64,000 nt of DNA from Candidatus Latescibacterota bacterium (lineage in GTDB: Bacteria > Latescibacterota > UBA2968). The notes under the pieces are model-generated. The model ran no database searches, had not been told where the DNA came from, and was given only the letters and a program-made list of their open reading frames with translations. Both the position numbers and the translations under genes were made by a program. Position 1 is the stretch's first letter, and every line of letters starts with the position of its first letter. Positions 7,516-16,365 of this stretch are shown in pieces. The stretch is from positions 62,001 to 126,000 of the forward strand of contig JAJEHL010000016.1 of NCBI GenBank assembly GCA_022823725.1, in the 5' to 3' direction.

Positions 7516-10500
7516 AAAATGCCATTGAATGGTTTGCCCGAAATAGCGTAGCAGCCAATCTGTTGATGGTATTGATCCTGGGAGGTGGTATTCTTCTCGT
7601 ATCCCGCATTCGCATGGAAGTCTTCCCAGAATTTTCACAGGACATGATCAATATCTCCATGATCTATCTGGGTGCTGCTCCCGAAGAAGTCGAAGAAGCC
7701 GTCTGCATACGCATCGAAGAAGCCGTGCTGGGTCTCGACGGCATTGAGCGCATCACCTCCACAGCATCGGAGAACAGCGGTGTTGTCAACATCGAACTCG
7801 AGTCGGGTGCTGATATGCGCAAATTGCTCGACGATGTCAAAGCTCGCGTAGATGCCATCACCACGTTTCCAGTGGAAACGGAAAAACCCATCATTCGAGA
7901 AATCACCAACCGCCGCCAGGTCATCAACGTTGCTATCTCGGGACCGACAGATGAAAAAACCCTCAAAACAATTGGCGAGCAAGTTAGAGACGACATTGCA
8001 ACCATTCCCGGCATCACACAAGTAGATCTCGTAAGCACACGTCCCTACGAAATCGCTATCGAAGTCTCGGAAAATGACCTGAGGCGTTACGACCTCACCT
8101 TTAGCGAAATTGCCATGGCCATAAGGCGCTTCTCTATTGATCTGCCCGGCGGTGCCATTCGCACAAAGGGCGGTGAAATCCTGTTGCGCACCAAAGGGCA
8201 GGCATATCGCGGCAAAGAATTTGAATCGCTCGTCTTGCGCTCCCGTCCCGATGGCACGCATCTTCGCCTGGGCGATGTCGCCACAGTTATCGACGGGTTT
8301 GCGGAAACAGATCAATCTGCCCAATTGGATGCAGAACCCACCGTGACGGTCAAGGTTTATCGCGTGGGCGATCAAAATGCTCTGGACATTACCGAAAAAG
8401 TCAAAGCCTATATCAATAATACACAACAGCGCATGCCCGATGGCATCAAACTCACCGTCTGGGCAGACTTTTCTCGCATCTTAAATGACCGCCTGGAACT
8501 CATGCTGCACAATGGTCAACTGGGTTTTATCCTCGTCTTTATCGCGCTGACGATGTTTCTCCGTTTGCGACTCGCCTTCTGGGTCGCTCTGGGCATTCCC
8601 ATCTCATTTCTCGGCGCAATCGGCCTGATGCCCTTCTTCGACATCTCCATCAACATGATCTCCCTCTTTGCTTTCATCGTGGTGCTCGGTATTGTCGTAG
8701 ATGATGCGGTCATCGTAGGAGAAAACATCTATCGCCATTACCAAATGGGCAAACGCGGTTTGCGCGCAGCCATTGATGGCGCGCAAGAAGTATCTGTGCC
8801 CGTCATTTTTGCTATCCTCACATCTATTGCCGCCTTCTCTCCCCTGCTCACCGTTGAGGGCAGCATGGGGAAAATCATGAGAATCATTCCCATGATTGTC
8901 ATTCTCACCCTCATCTTTTCACTCATCGAATCGCTTTTTATTTTGCCAGCGCACCTCGCACATGCCAAAATAGATTCAAAAAAAGACAGCGATTCCCCGC
9001 GCAAACGCGCTATCATCAGCCTGTGGCAACGCGTTCAAAATGGCGTGGCCGATGGCTTGCTCACCGCTGTTGACCGCTATTATCGCCCCTTTCTCGAATG
9101 GGCACTTCAGTGGCGTTATTTGACCCTCGCGGGGGGTGTTGCCACGCTCTTTCTCACCGTGGGGCTCGTTGGCGGCGGGTGGATCAAGTTCGTCTTTTTT
9201 CCCAACGTCGAAGCCGATAATATCGCAGCTATGCTCACCATGCCTCAGGGCACACCTGCCGAGGTGACAGAGACCGCAGTGCGCCGCCTGGAGGCGTCAG
9301 CCCGCCAACTACAGCGCGAAATAGAAAGTGAAGCGTCGGGTGCGGTATTTCGCCATGTTTTCGCATCTGTGGGCGAACAGCCCTATCGCGCAGCACAAGG
9401 TCCACCCACCGGGAATGCCGCCTCATTTTCATCAGCACATCTGGGCGAAGTCTATATTGAACTCGTGCCTTCGGAAAATCGCGACATCAGCAGTGAGAAA
9501 ATTGCCAACCGCTGGCGCGAACTCACCGGTGCTATTCCCGACGCGGTCGAACTGACCTACTCATCCTCGCTATTTTCAAGTGGCGAAGCCATCAATATCC
9601 AGTTCTCAGGCCCCGACTACGGCGAATTGCGCGAAGTCGCCGAAAAATTCAAAAGCGCGTTGGATGACTATCCCGGTGTCTTTGACATCACCGATTCATT
9701 TCGCCCGGGGAAAGAGGAAGTGAAACTCTCCCTCACCCGACAGGCCGAAACCCTGGGCATCACATTGGCCGACCTCGCGCGCCAGGTCAGACAGGCATTT
9801 TACGGCGAAGAAGCACAGCGCATTCAGCGCGGACGCGACGATATCCGCGTGATGGTGCGTTATCCCGAATCAGAGCGACGCTCCCTTGGCAATCTCGAAG
9901 ACATGCGCATTCGCACGCCCAGTGGTGGCGAAGTGCCCTTTTCAATCGCCGCGAGTGCCGAACTCGGTCGGGGCTACGCATCCATTCGCCGCACCGACCG
10001 CCAGAGAGTTATCAACGTCACTTCCGATGTCGATATAAGCATCGCCAATGCAAACGAAATTATTGCCGATTTCACCCGCACTGTCTTGCCCCAAATACTG
10101 GCAGACCACCCCCGCGTGCGCTACGATTTTGAAGGCCAGCAAAGAGAACAAACCGAAATGCTACAGGGACTGGCCCAAAGCTTTGTTATCGCCTTGCTCA
10201 TTATTTATATTTTGCTCGCTATTCCCTTCAAATCCTATGTCCAACCCCTCATTGTGATGGGGGCCATCCCATTTGGGATCGTCGGTGCAGTCTGGGGGCA
10301 TGTCGCTCTTGGATTTAATCTCTCTATTCTCTCTGTATTTGGCATCGTTGCACTTACAGGTATCGTCGTCAATGACAGTCTGGTCATGGTCGATTTTATC
10401 AACAAACAACGCGAAAAAGGCCACGCACTTTCCGAAGCTATCAGAGAAGCCGGTGCCGTGCGTTTCCGTCCCATACTCTTGACCTCAGTCACGACATTTC

Positions 10501-10721
10501 TCGGCCTCACGCCCCTGCTATTAGAAAAAAGCCTTCAAGCGCAATTCCTGGTGCCAATGGCCATATCTCTCGGTTTTGGCGTTCTCTTTGCAACCGTCAT
10601 CACCCTCTTACTCGTTCCCATTACCTACAATATTCTCGAAGACCTCATCAACGCCTTCTACCGCCTCATCGGGCGCGAACGCAGCGCATTCCGCGCAGAT
10701 CTGAATCGCGCAGCAGATTAA
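7512..10721 (+). CDS. RND efflux transporter permease
   Basis: The 1069-residue protein is a full-length proton-driven RND pump: two halves, each with one membrane helix, a large periplasmic loop and five or more further helices. The paired aspartates used for proton relay are seen in the TM4 motif GIVVDDAVIVGEN (near residue 395). In the second half the matching TM10 segment reads GIVVNDSLVMVDF, without the AcrB-type lysine, as in several non-AcrB RND branches. The gene overlaps the adaptor stop by four bases and has GGAGG seven bases upstream. The substrate is not predictable; drug, bile salt or metabolite export are all possible. Confidence 0.92.
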   Translation: MKNAIEWFARNSVAANLLMVLILGGGILLVSRIRMEVFPEFSQDMINISMIYLGAAPEEVEEAVCIRIEEAVLGLDGIERITSTASENSGVVNIELESGADMRKLLDDVKARVDAITTFPVETEKPIIREITNRRQVINVAISGPTDEKTLKTIGEQVRDDIATIPGITQVDLVSTRPYEIAIEVSENDLRRYDLTFSEIAMAIRRFSIDLPGGAIRTKGGEILLRTKGQAYRGKEFESLVLRSRPDGTHLRLGDVATVIDGFAETDQSAQLDAEPTVTVKVYRVGDQNALDITEKVKAYINNTQQRMPDGIKLTVWADFSRILNDRLELMLHNGQLGFILVFIALTMFLRLRLAFWVALGIPISFLGAIGLMPFFDISINMISLFAFIVVLGIVVDDAVIVGENIYRHYQMGKRGLRAAIDGAQEVSVPVIFAILTSIAAFSPLLTVEGSMGKIMRIIPMIVILTLIFSLIESLFILPAHLAHAKIDSKKDSDSPRKRAIISLWQRVQNGVADGLLTAVDRYYRPFLEWALQWRYLTLAGGVATLFLTVGLVGGGWIKFVFFPNVEADNIAAMLTMPQGTPAEVTETAVRRLEASARQLQREIESEASGAVFRHVFASVGEQPYRAAQGPPTGNAASFSSAHLGEVYIELVPSENRDISSEKIANRWRELTGAIPDAVELTYSSSLFSSGEAINIQFSGPDYGELREVAEKFKSALDDYPGVFDITDSFRPGKEEVKLSLTRQAETLGITLADLARQVRQAFYGEEAQRIQRGRDDIRVMVRYPESERRSLGNLEDMRIRTPSGGEVPFSIAASAELGRGYASIRRTDRQRVINVTSDVDISIANANEIIADFTRTVLPQILADHPRVRYDFEGQQREQTEMLQGLAQSFVIALLIIYILLAIPFKSYVQPLIVMGAIPFGIVGAVWGHVALGFNLSILSVFGIVALTGIVVNDSLVMVDFINKQREKGHALSEAIREAGAVRFRPILLTSVTTFLGLTPLLLEKSLQAQFLVPMAISLGFGVLFATVITLLLVPITYNILEDLINAFYRLIGRERSAFRADLNRAAD

Positions 10722-10739
10722 TCGCGTTGTCTCAATTTA

Positions 10740-10772
10740 AAAGGCCGATTGCTTTTGCAACCGGCCTTTTTT
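10740..10772 (+). terminator. Terminator of the RND operon
   Basis: GGCCGATTGC and GCAACCGGCC pair across a TTTT loop with one mismatch, followed by six T. The next promoter begins only eight bases later. Confidence 0.85.
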
Positions 10773-10780
10773 GCTCACTA

Positions 10781-10809
10781 TTGACAAGCTTGGTCGATGC
10801 GTGTACATT
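10781..10809 (+). promoter_or_regulatory. Sigma-70 promoter of the first sulfatase operon
   Basis: TTGACA (10781-10786), a 17-base spacer and TACATT (10804-10809). The sulfatase ATG lies 53 bases after the -10 box. Confidence 0.75.
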
Positions 10810-10862
10810 GCGCTCTCGGTATATAAAGCTCCTGTATAGCTCAAAATTGAAAGGAATAACCA

Positions 10863-12242
10863 ATGGCCATGGCCCCCAACATCATCTTTATCCTCACCGA
10901 TGATCAAGGACCCTGGGCTGCTGGATGTTACGGCAATCCAGAAATTCGCACCCCCAATCTCGACCGCATTGCTGCCACGGGTATTCGCTTTGACAATTTC
11001 TTTGTCACTATCCCCGTGTGCTCGCCCAGCCGCGCCTCTTTTCTCACAGGTCGCATACCCTCACAACACGGCGTACACGACTGGATCCGCGAAGGCAACA
11101 CGGGTCCCGATGCAGCTTCTTATTTGCAGGACGAAATCTGCTATACCGATATCCTATCCGAACACGGCTGGACGTGTGGATTATCGGGTAAATGGCACCT
11201 GGGCAATAGCACCTTGCCGCAGCACGGCTTCTCGCACTGGTTTGCCCATGAAAAAGGCGGTGGTCCCTACAACGACGCCACACTGGTACGCAATGGCGAA
11301 CTCGTCACTGTACCGGGTTATGTGACCACCGCCATCACAGACGACGCCCTCGCATTCATCGACAATCACGCCAATGACGACAATCCCTTTTATCTCAGCG
11401 TTCACTACACAGCCCCCCACAGCCCATGGACTGGACATCCCCAGGATATTGTCGATTCCTACGACGATTGCCCATTTGAATCCTGTCCACAAGAAGATCC
11501 ACATCCCTGGGCGGGTGGCTTGAGCAATAATTTGGGCAACCGCGAAAGCCTCAAAGGCTACTTTGCCGCTGTCACCGCAATGGATTACGATGTAGGGCGC
11601 ATTCTCGATAAAATTGAGGACAAAGGAATTCGCAACAACACCCTTGTTGTCTTCACCTCTGACAATGGCTTTTCCTGCGGTCATCACGGCTTTTGGGGCA
11701 AAGGCAATGGCACGCGCCCCTTAAATATGTATGAAAACTCCATCAAAGTGCCCTTCTTAGCCAGCCATCCCGGCGTCATCCCCGAAGGCAGCGAGCAACC
11801 CGCAATGGCTTCGGGATACGATTTTATGCCCACCCTCCTCGACTATCTCAACTTGCCCTTACCCGAAGACCGCAACTACCCTGGCCGATCCTTTCTCGCC
11901 GCGCTCAAAGGCGAAGAAGACCCCGGACGCGACAATGTCGTTATCTACGACGAATACGGCACGACGCGCATGATCCGTACGGCAGAATGGAAATACGTAC
12001 ATCGCTATCCCGATGGTCCCAATGAGCTTTACGACCTGCAAAACGATCCCGACGAGCGCAGCAATCTCGTTGACGACAACGCACAGGCCAACCGCATCAA
12101 AACGATGAGAACGCAGATGGAAACGTGGTTTTCAACCTATAGCGTTCCCGACAAAGACGGACGCGATTACACTGTCAGCGGCGCCGGACAACTCCGCCCC
12201 GTCGGCCAAAAATGGGAAGACGACCGCAAACCCTTTGCATAA
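10863..12242 (+). CDS. Type I sulfatase (CSPSR)
   Basis: A 459-residue arylsulfatase-type enzyme of the alkaline phosphatase superfamily. D13-D14 (LTDDQ) begin the metal site and C53 in CSPSR is the cysteine that a formylglycine-generating enzyme oxidises to formylglycine. Later metal and sulfate residues lie in SGKWHLG and TSDNGFSCGHHG. Such enzymes remove sulfate esters or N-sulfate from polysaccharides, and the overall length is close to heparan N-sulfatase-like and choline-sulfatase-like members. No signal peptide is apparent, which suggests a cytoplasmic enzyme or export by another route. A second ATG lies two codons in. It heads a unit with the isomerase gene ten bases downstream. No activating enzyme is encoded in this window. 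Confidence 0.88.
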   Translation: MAMAPNIIFILTDDQGPWAAGCYGNPEIRTPNLDRIAATGIRFDNFFVTIPVCSPSRASFLTGRIPSQHGVHDWIREGNTGPDAASYLQDEICYTDILSEHGWTCGLSGKWHLGNSTLPQHGFSHWFAHEKGGGPYNDATLVRNGELVTVPGYVTTAITDDALAFIDNHANDDNPFYLSVHYTAPHSPWTGHPQDIVDSYDDCPFESCPQEDPHPWAGGLSNNLGNRESLKGYFAAVTAMDYDVGRILDKIEDKGIRNNTLVVFTSDNGFSCGHHGFWGKGNGTRPLNMYENSIKVPFLASHPGVIPEGSEQPAMASGYDFMPTLLDYLNLPLPEDRNYPGRSFLAALKGEEDPGRDNVVIYDEYGTTRMIRTAEWKYVHRYPDGPNELYDLQNDPDERSNLVDDNAQANRIKTMRTQMETWFSTYSVPDKDGRDYTVSGAGQLRPVGQKWEDDRKPFA

Positions 12243-12252
12243 GGAGGTACCG

Positions 12253-13137
12253 GTGAAAGCAGGTGTATGCAGCTACTGCTTCAATTCGATGCTGACCGAG
12301 GGGAAGATCTCTTTGATGGAAGCGATCGAATTCGTGGGAAAGGAGACTGAGGCCGACTGCTTTGAGCCCTACTCCCCATACTGGCGTCCCGATCGAGACG
12401 TTCAAGAACAGGCGCGTGAGGCCAGGAGCCTGATGGACCGGGTGGGCCTGCAGGCCTCGTGCCATGCCCTGGCGACCGATTTCGCCGTCTATGACGAAGG
12501 CGAAAATCGCGCCTGCCTGGACTGGTGTGAGAAGATGCTCCAGGTCGCCGTGATCCTCGGGGCCGATACGGTCCGCGTCGATCCCCGCACCGCCCCACCT
12601 CCCGGCAGATCCCGCGACGATATCGATCCCGAAGACGCCCTCGCCCGCGTTGCTCAAAGCATGCAGACCGTCGCCGACATCGCTACCGAAAAAGGCCTGA
12701 AAGTCGGCGTTGAGAACCACGGACTGCTGCTCGGACGCACGTCGCAGACCGCACGCATCGTCGAGTTGGTCAATCGCCCCAACTTCGGCGTGAACCTCGA
12801 CTTCACCAATTTCCGCACGGTCTTCGGAGAAGACCACGTTGAGGCGGCCCGGCTTCTCGCCAGACATGTCGTCCACATCCACGCCAAGGATTTCCACATT
12901 CGGCAGGATCCCCAGCCTGGGGAGGAATGGCGCGAAATTCCCTCGGGCGAATACGTCAAGCGCGCGGTCGGCGGCGAGGGAAACTCGGGTTGGACCGAGA
13001 TCTTTCGCATCCTCAAAGAAGCGGGCTACAGGGGTGCTATCTCCCTCGAGGTCTCAGACCCAGCGGACATCCGAGGCAGTGTCGCGAAAGGGGTGGCCAA
13101 TCTGAAGCGTATCATCGCGGAGGTGGAGCGGTTGTAA
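12253..13137 (+). CDS. Sugar phosphate isomerase/epimerase-like TIM barrel
   Basis: A 294-residue xylose-isomerase-like (AP endonuclease 2 fold) TIM barrel. The usual metal residues are visible in order: E in GVENHG, D in NLDFTNF, H in HIHAKD and E in ISLEVSD. These enzymes interconvert ketoses or sugar derivatives. I choose the GTG at 12253, because a strong AAGGAGG lies five bases before it, overlapping the sulfatase stop; an ATG six codons upstream lies before that site. The gene is visibly richer in G and C, with many CTG and GAG codons, than its neighbours, which may mean recent transfer. Confidence 0.8.
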   Translation: MKAGVCSYCFNSMLTEGKISLMEAIEFVGKETEADCFEPYSPYWRPDRDVQEQAREARSLMDRVGLQASCHALATDFAVYDEGENRACLDWCEKMLQVAVILGADTVRVDPRTAPPPGRSRDDIDPEDALARVAQSMQTVADIATEKGLKVGVENHGLLLGRTSQTARIVELVNRPNFGVNLDFTNFRTVFGEDHVEAARLLARHVVHIHAKDFHIRQDPQPGEEWREIPSGEYVKRAVGGEGNSGWTEIFRILKEAGYRGAISLEVSDPADIRGSVAKGVANLKRIIAEVERL

Positions 13138-13240
13138 TGCCAGAGCCAGGACGTGGATGGAAGCCACGGCGGTCACATTGGGTTGGATTTGGTTATATTT
13201 TTACTCGGTAATTTTGTTATGTTTATATTGGAGACGGAAT

Positions 13241-14467
13241 ATGAACGAAAAATTAGCTCTTCATGGCGGAAAAAAAACGCGCACAGCTCCCTTCCCCTCG
13301 CGTGCTCCATTTGGAAAAAAAGAAGAAGAATTGTTGCTGAACGCCGTGCGCAGTCAAAATTTGTTTGGCAAGAGCGGCACCTATGTCAAAGATTTTGAAA
13401 AGCAATTTGCCAAATTTTATGGAATGGGATATGCACAAAGTTCGACGAGCGGTACCGCGGCCATTCATCTGGCAGTGGGCGTTGTCGATCCCGAACCTGG
13501 GGACGAAATCATCACCGCGCCCATTACCGATCCGGGCAGCGTAATGCCCATCTTGATTCAAAATGCCGTGCCCGTATTTGCCGACGTCGATCCCCTGACG
13601 ATGAACATGACACCTGAATCGATTGAGGCAAATATTACAGACCGAACGCGCGCAATCATCCTCGTACATCTGTTTGGACGCCCCTGCAATGTCGAAGAAG
13701 TGGTAAAAATTGCGGAAAAATATCACATTACACTGATTGAAGATTGCAGCCAATGTCACGCCACCAAATACAAAGGTCGCTATGTGGGAACTTTTGGGCA
13801 TATGGGTTGTTTTAGCCTGCAACAGTCCAAACACATGACTACGGGTGACGGCGGGATGACGGTCACGCATGACGAAGAAACCTACATTCGCCTCAAGTTG
13901 TTCTCCGATAAAGGATGGGATTATCAATATATGGCCGATCGCGATCACGCTTTTGTCGCACCCAACTATCGCATGACCGAGATGCAGGGCGCGGTTGGCC
14001 TCGCGCAGTTGGAAAAGGTGCGCGGCGTAGTCGAAAGACGTCACGAATTAGGCGCGTTGCTTTGTGAACTGATTGCCGATGCACCGGGAATAACGCCCGT
14101 TCCCCCTGAGGGAGACCGCGAAGTTTCGTGGTGGAATTTTATTTTTCACGTCACGGGGCACGATCCCGATGAATTTTGCAAAGCCGTACGCGCCGAAGGC
14201 GTCTCTATGGGGGCGCATTATATCAAAGATCCAATTTTTATGCGCGGAAATTATCTGACCGAAAAACGCACCTATGGAAACAGCGGATTCCCCTTTCACC
14301 ACGGCGTAACAAGCCGCGAATATAACTACGGTCCAGAACTCGTTCCAGGCGCAGTACAGGCATTGAGTACAGTCGTCGTATGGGGCTTGCACGAGCACCT
14401 CGACGAAAACGACATTCGCGACACCGCGACCGCGATCAACAAAGTCGCAAACAGCCTGAGCAAATAG
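13241..14467 (+). CDS. DegT/DnrJ/EryC1/StrS family aminotransferase
   Basis: A 408-residue PLP enzyme of the sugar aminotransferase family. K197 in QQSKHMTTGDGG is the PLP-binding lysine, E167-D168 (LIEDCSQ) contacts the PLP ring, and SSTSGTAAIHLA (68-79) forms the phosphate cup. Such enzymes transfer an amino group to keto-sugars for glycan or antibiotic synthesis. The frame is open back to 13157, but those 28 codons include an odd hydrophobic stretch, and the ATG at 13241 has GGAGA before it. A TolB-like lipoprotein follows 18 bases later. The substrate is unknown. Confidence 0.85.
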   Translation: MNEKLALHGGKKTRTAPFPSRAPFGKKEEELLLNAVRSQNLFGKSGTYVKDFEKQFAKFYGMGYAQSSTSGTAAIHLAVGVVDPEPGDEIITAPITDPGSVMPILIQNAVPVFADVDPLTMNMTPESIEANITDRTRAIILVHLFGRPCNVEEVVKIAEKYHITLIEDCSQCHATKYKGRYVGTFGHMGCFSLQQSKHMTTGDGGMTVTHDEETYIRLKLFSDKGWDYQYMADRDHAFVAPNYRMTEMQGAVGLAQLEKVRGVVERRHELGALLCELIADAPGITPVPPEGDREVSWWNFIFHVTGHDPDEFCKAVRAEGVSMGAHYIKDPIFMRGNYLTEKRTYGNSGFPFHHGVTSREYNYGPELVPGAVQALSTVVVWGLHEHLDENDIRDTATAINKVANSLSK

Positions 14468-14485
14468 ACGAAAAAAGGAACCCAA

Positions 14486-15511
14486 ATGCACCAGTCTCGT
14501 ACACGGTGGCCTTATACCAGAATCATTTTTCTTTGTGTCCTAACTCTTTCTGCTTGTGGGAACACACCGCCGGACATCACGGGGCCGACACCGGGAGAAC
14601 CCGGAGCAGAGGCAATACCGGGAGGGCCTGGCCGGATCGCATATTTGAAGCAAAACCTGCAAACGGGCAGTTTTCATCTTCATATTGTAGATCCCGACGG
14701 GAAAAACCCCTTCAATCTCAATCCCATAGACGATCTGGCTACATATTCCGGGCAATCGTGGTCACCCGACGGCACACAACTCGCCTTTATCTCAAATCGC
14801 AGTGGCAATGCCATTCAAAACATTTTTCTCATGAATGCCGACGGGAGCAATATACGCAGTGTGGTTGAAAATTCGACAAACGAATTTGCATCGTCCTGGT
14901 CGCCGGATGGACAGAAAATACTCTTTCAAACAACGCGCAGCGACTCGACAGCCCAAGATATTTATGTGGTCAACATCGACGGTTCAGGAGAAAAGGTGCT
15001 GATCAATACAGATATGGAAGAACAACTGCCCGTCTGGTCGCCCGATGGCACCCAATTTGCCTATCAGGCTGGGCACCGCGGTCGGGGAATCGATATCTAC
15101 GTCGCCAATGCCGATGGTACAGGCGCGATGCGTTTGACAGATGGCAATGGCACCTTACACGCATCACCTGCCTGGTCGCCCGATGGAACACAGATTGCGT
15201 TCGAATCCAATCGCCATCAACCCCCGTCAACAGGCACGCGAACGCCCCTGGCACAGTACGAGATTTATGTGATGAACCGGGACGGATCAAATATGCGCCG
15301 TCTCACATCTTCTCAGGCACTCGAAGCAGTACGCAACCCAACATGGTCGCCCGATGGGAAGCAAATAGCATTTGAGTTTCACAATTATGCAACAGAACTT
15401 ATCTCGGGATTCTCGACCATCATGGTCATGAATGTAGATGGATCCAATTTGTATTCCATACCCAATCTCCCCATTGGCGCACGCTTTCCGCGCTGGTCGC
15501 CCGTGCCGTAA
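14486..15511 (+). CDS. TolB-like beta-propeller lipoprotein
   Basis: A 341-residue protein with an N-terminal signal ending in the lipobox LSAC (C24), so it should be lipid-anchored. The mature part contains about six PD40/WD40-like blades, each marked by a WSPDGTQIAF-type motif preceded by a DGSN or DGTG turn. This is the six-bladed propeller of TolB and related periplasmic proteins. The run of G and P after the cysteine is a flexible linker. It ends the aminotransferase unit and is followed by a clear terminator. A scaffolding or binding role is likely; no enzyme motif is seen. Confidence 0.82.
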   Translation: MHQSRTRWPYTRIIFLCVLTLSACGNTPPDITGPTPGEPGAEAIPGGPGRIAYLKQNLQTGSFHLHIVDPDGKNPFNLNPIDDLATYSGQSWSPDGTQLAFISNRSGNAIQNIFLMNADGSNIRSVVENSTNEFASSWSPDGQKILFQTTRSDSTAQDIYVVNIDGSGEKVLINTDMEEQLPVWSPDGTQFAYQAGHRGRGIDIYVANADGTGAMRLTDGNGTLHASPAWSPDGTQIAFESNRHQPPSTGTRTPLAQYEIYVMNRDGSNMRRLTSSQALEAVRNPTWSPDGKQIAFEFHNYATELISGFSTIMVMNVDGSNLYSIPNLPIGARFPRWSPVP

Positions 15512-15536
15512 ACACACCCCGCTCTGCTAATTTGCC

Positions 15537-15566
15537 AAAGTCTCAGATGTTATCTGAGACTTTTTT
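15537..15566 (+). terminator. Terminator after the TolB-like gene
   Basis: AAAGTCTCAG and CTGAGACTTT pair across ATGTTAT, followed by more T. The next -35 box starts three bases after the T run. Confidence 0.85.
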
Positions 15567-15568
15567 GT

Positions 15569-15597
15569 TTGACTTCGCCGCTTTTGTCCAATTAATT
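15569..15597 (+). promoter_or_regulatory. Promoter with a dyad at the start site
   Basis: TTGACT (15569-15574), a 17-base spacer and TTAATT (15592-15597). Directly downstream, GTTCGC and GCGAAC (15598-15621, arms separated by 12 bases) form a dyad that would cover the transcription start, a usual repressor position. It serves the PhyH and amidohydrolase genes. Confidence 0.6.
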
Positions 15598-15641
15598 GTT
15601 CGCGTATATGGCATTGCGAACCACTTTTCAGGAGATGCATA

Positions 15642-16361
15642 ATGAGACGACCAACAGATGCTGAACGGCAAGAGTGGGAAGACAACGGGGTGTTGTTTTT
15701 AGAAAATGCAATTGTGGGTGAAGACCTCGCGCGGTTACAGACGACGTTTGATCGGTGTGCCGCCGAAGCCAGGCGCGAATGGTTGGAGGGAATTGCGAAA
15801 GGTACGCGTCCTGCTGCCCACTTTGACATACCAAGGCCATTGGAAAAGGACGACGTATTTATCGACCTGATCGATCATCCGGGCTGGTACGGATTTTTGA
15901 TGGATTTCGCCGATGAGGATCTGATCCTGCTCGCGCCTCAAGTGCGAACCCTGCCGGTCTCGCCCATCAGTTATGTAGGCTGGCATCCGGACGTGCCGCA
16001 CACGACACCACTCCACATGAAGGCACAAATTTATATTGAGGATGTTCCGGCCGATGGCGGTGCATTTGGGTATGTACCGGGCAGCCATAAACCTGACGCC
16101 GGAGCGTGTCCCGTGGTCCGCCCACTGGATTCAATGCCAGGGCATAAAGTGTATCCGGGCAAAGCGGGCGATGTGGTATTATTCAATTCTTATGGTTGGC
16201 ATACCTCAATGGTCAATCGCACGTTAAAACCTCGCAAATCGATTATCCTCATCTATGAAAAGTGGAGTAAGGATCGCATATCGACCAAACATTTTGCAGC
16301 AATAGCCCACAAATGTACAACGCCAGACCGCAGGCGATTATTCAGCCTGGATGAGAGATGA
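15642..16361 (+). CDS. Phytanoyl-CoA dioxygenase (PhyH) family protein
   Basis: A 239-residue Fe(II)/2-oxoglutarate oxygenase. H115-P-D117 (GWHPDVPH) and H187 (YGWHTSM) give the iron triad, and R198 is placed for 2-oxoglutarate. The PADGGAFGYVPGSHK stretch is the typical jelly-roll core. The ATG follows an AGGAGA site. The amidohydrolase gene begins at once after the stop, so the pair likely handles one small molecule in sequence, for example hydroxylation then hydrolysis; this is inference. Confidence 0.88.
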   Translation: MRRPTDAERQEWEDNGVLFLENAIVGEDLARLQTTFDRCAAEARREWLEGIAKGTRPAAHFDIPRPLEKDDVFIDLIDHPGWYGFLMDFADEDLILLAPQVRTLPVSPISYVGWHPDVPHTTPLHMKAQIYIEDVPADGGAFGYVPGSHKPDAGACPVVRPLDSMPGHKVYPGKAGDVVLFNSYGWHTSMVNRTLKPRKSIILIYEKWSKDRISTKHFAAIAHKCTTPDRRRLFSLDER

Positions 16362-16365
16362 TAGT

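Noticed and set aside
13157-13240. N-terminal membrane helix on the DegT aminotransferase
   Set aside because: The 28 extra codons come from an open frame before the ribosome site; DegT enzymes are cytoplasmic and the ATG at 13241 fits the family start.
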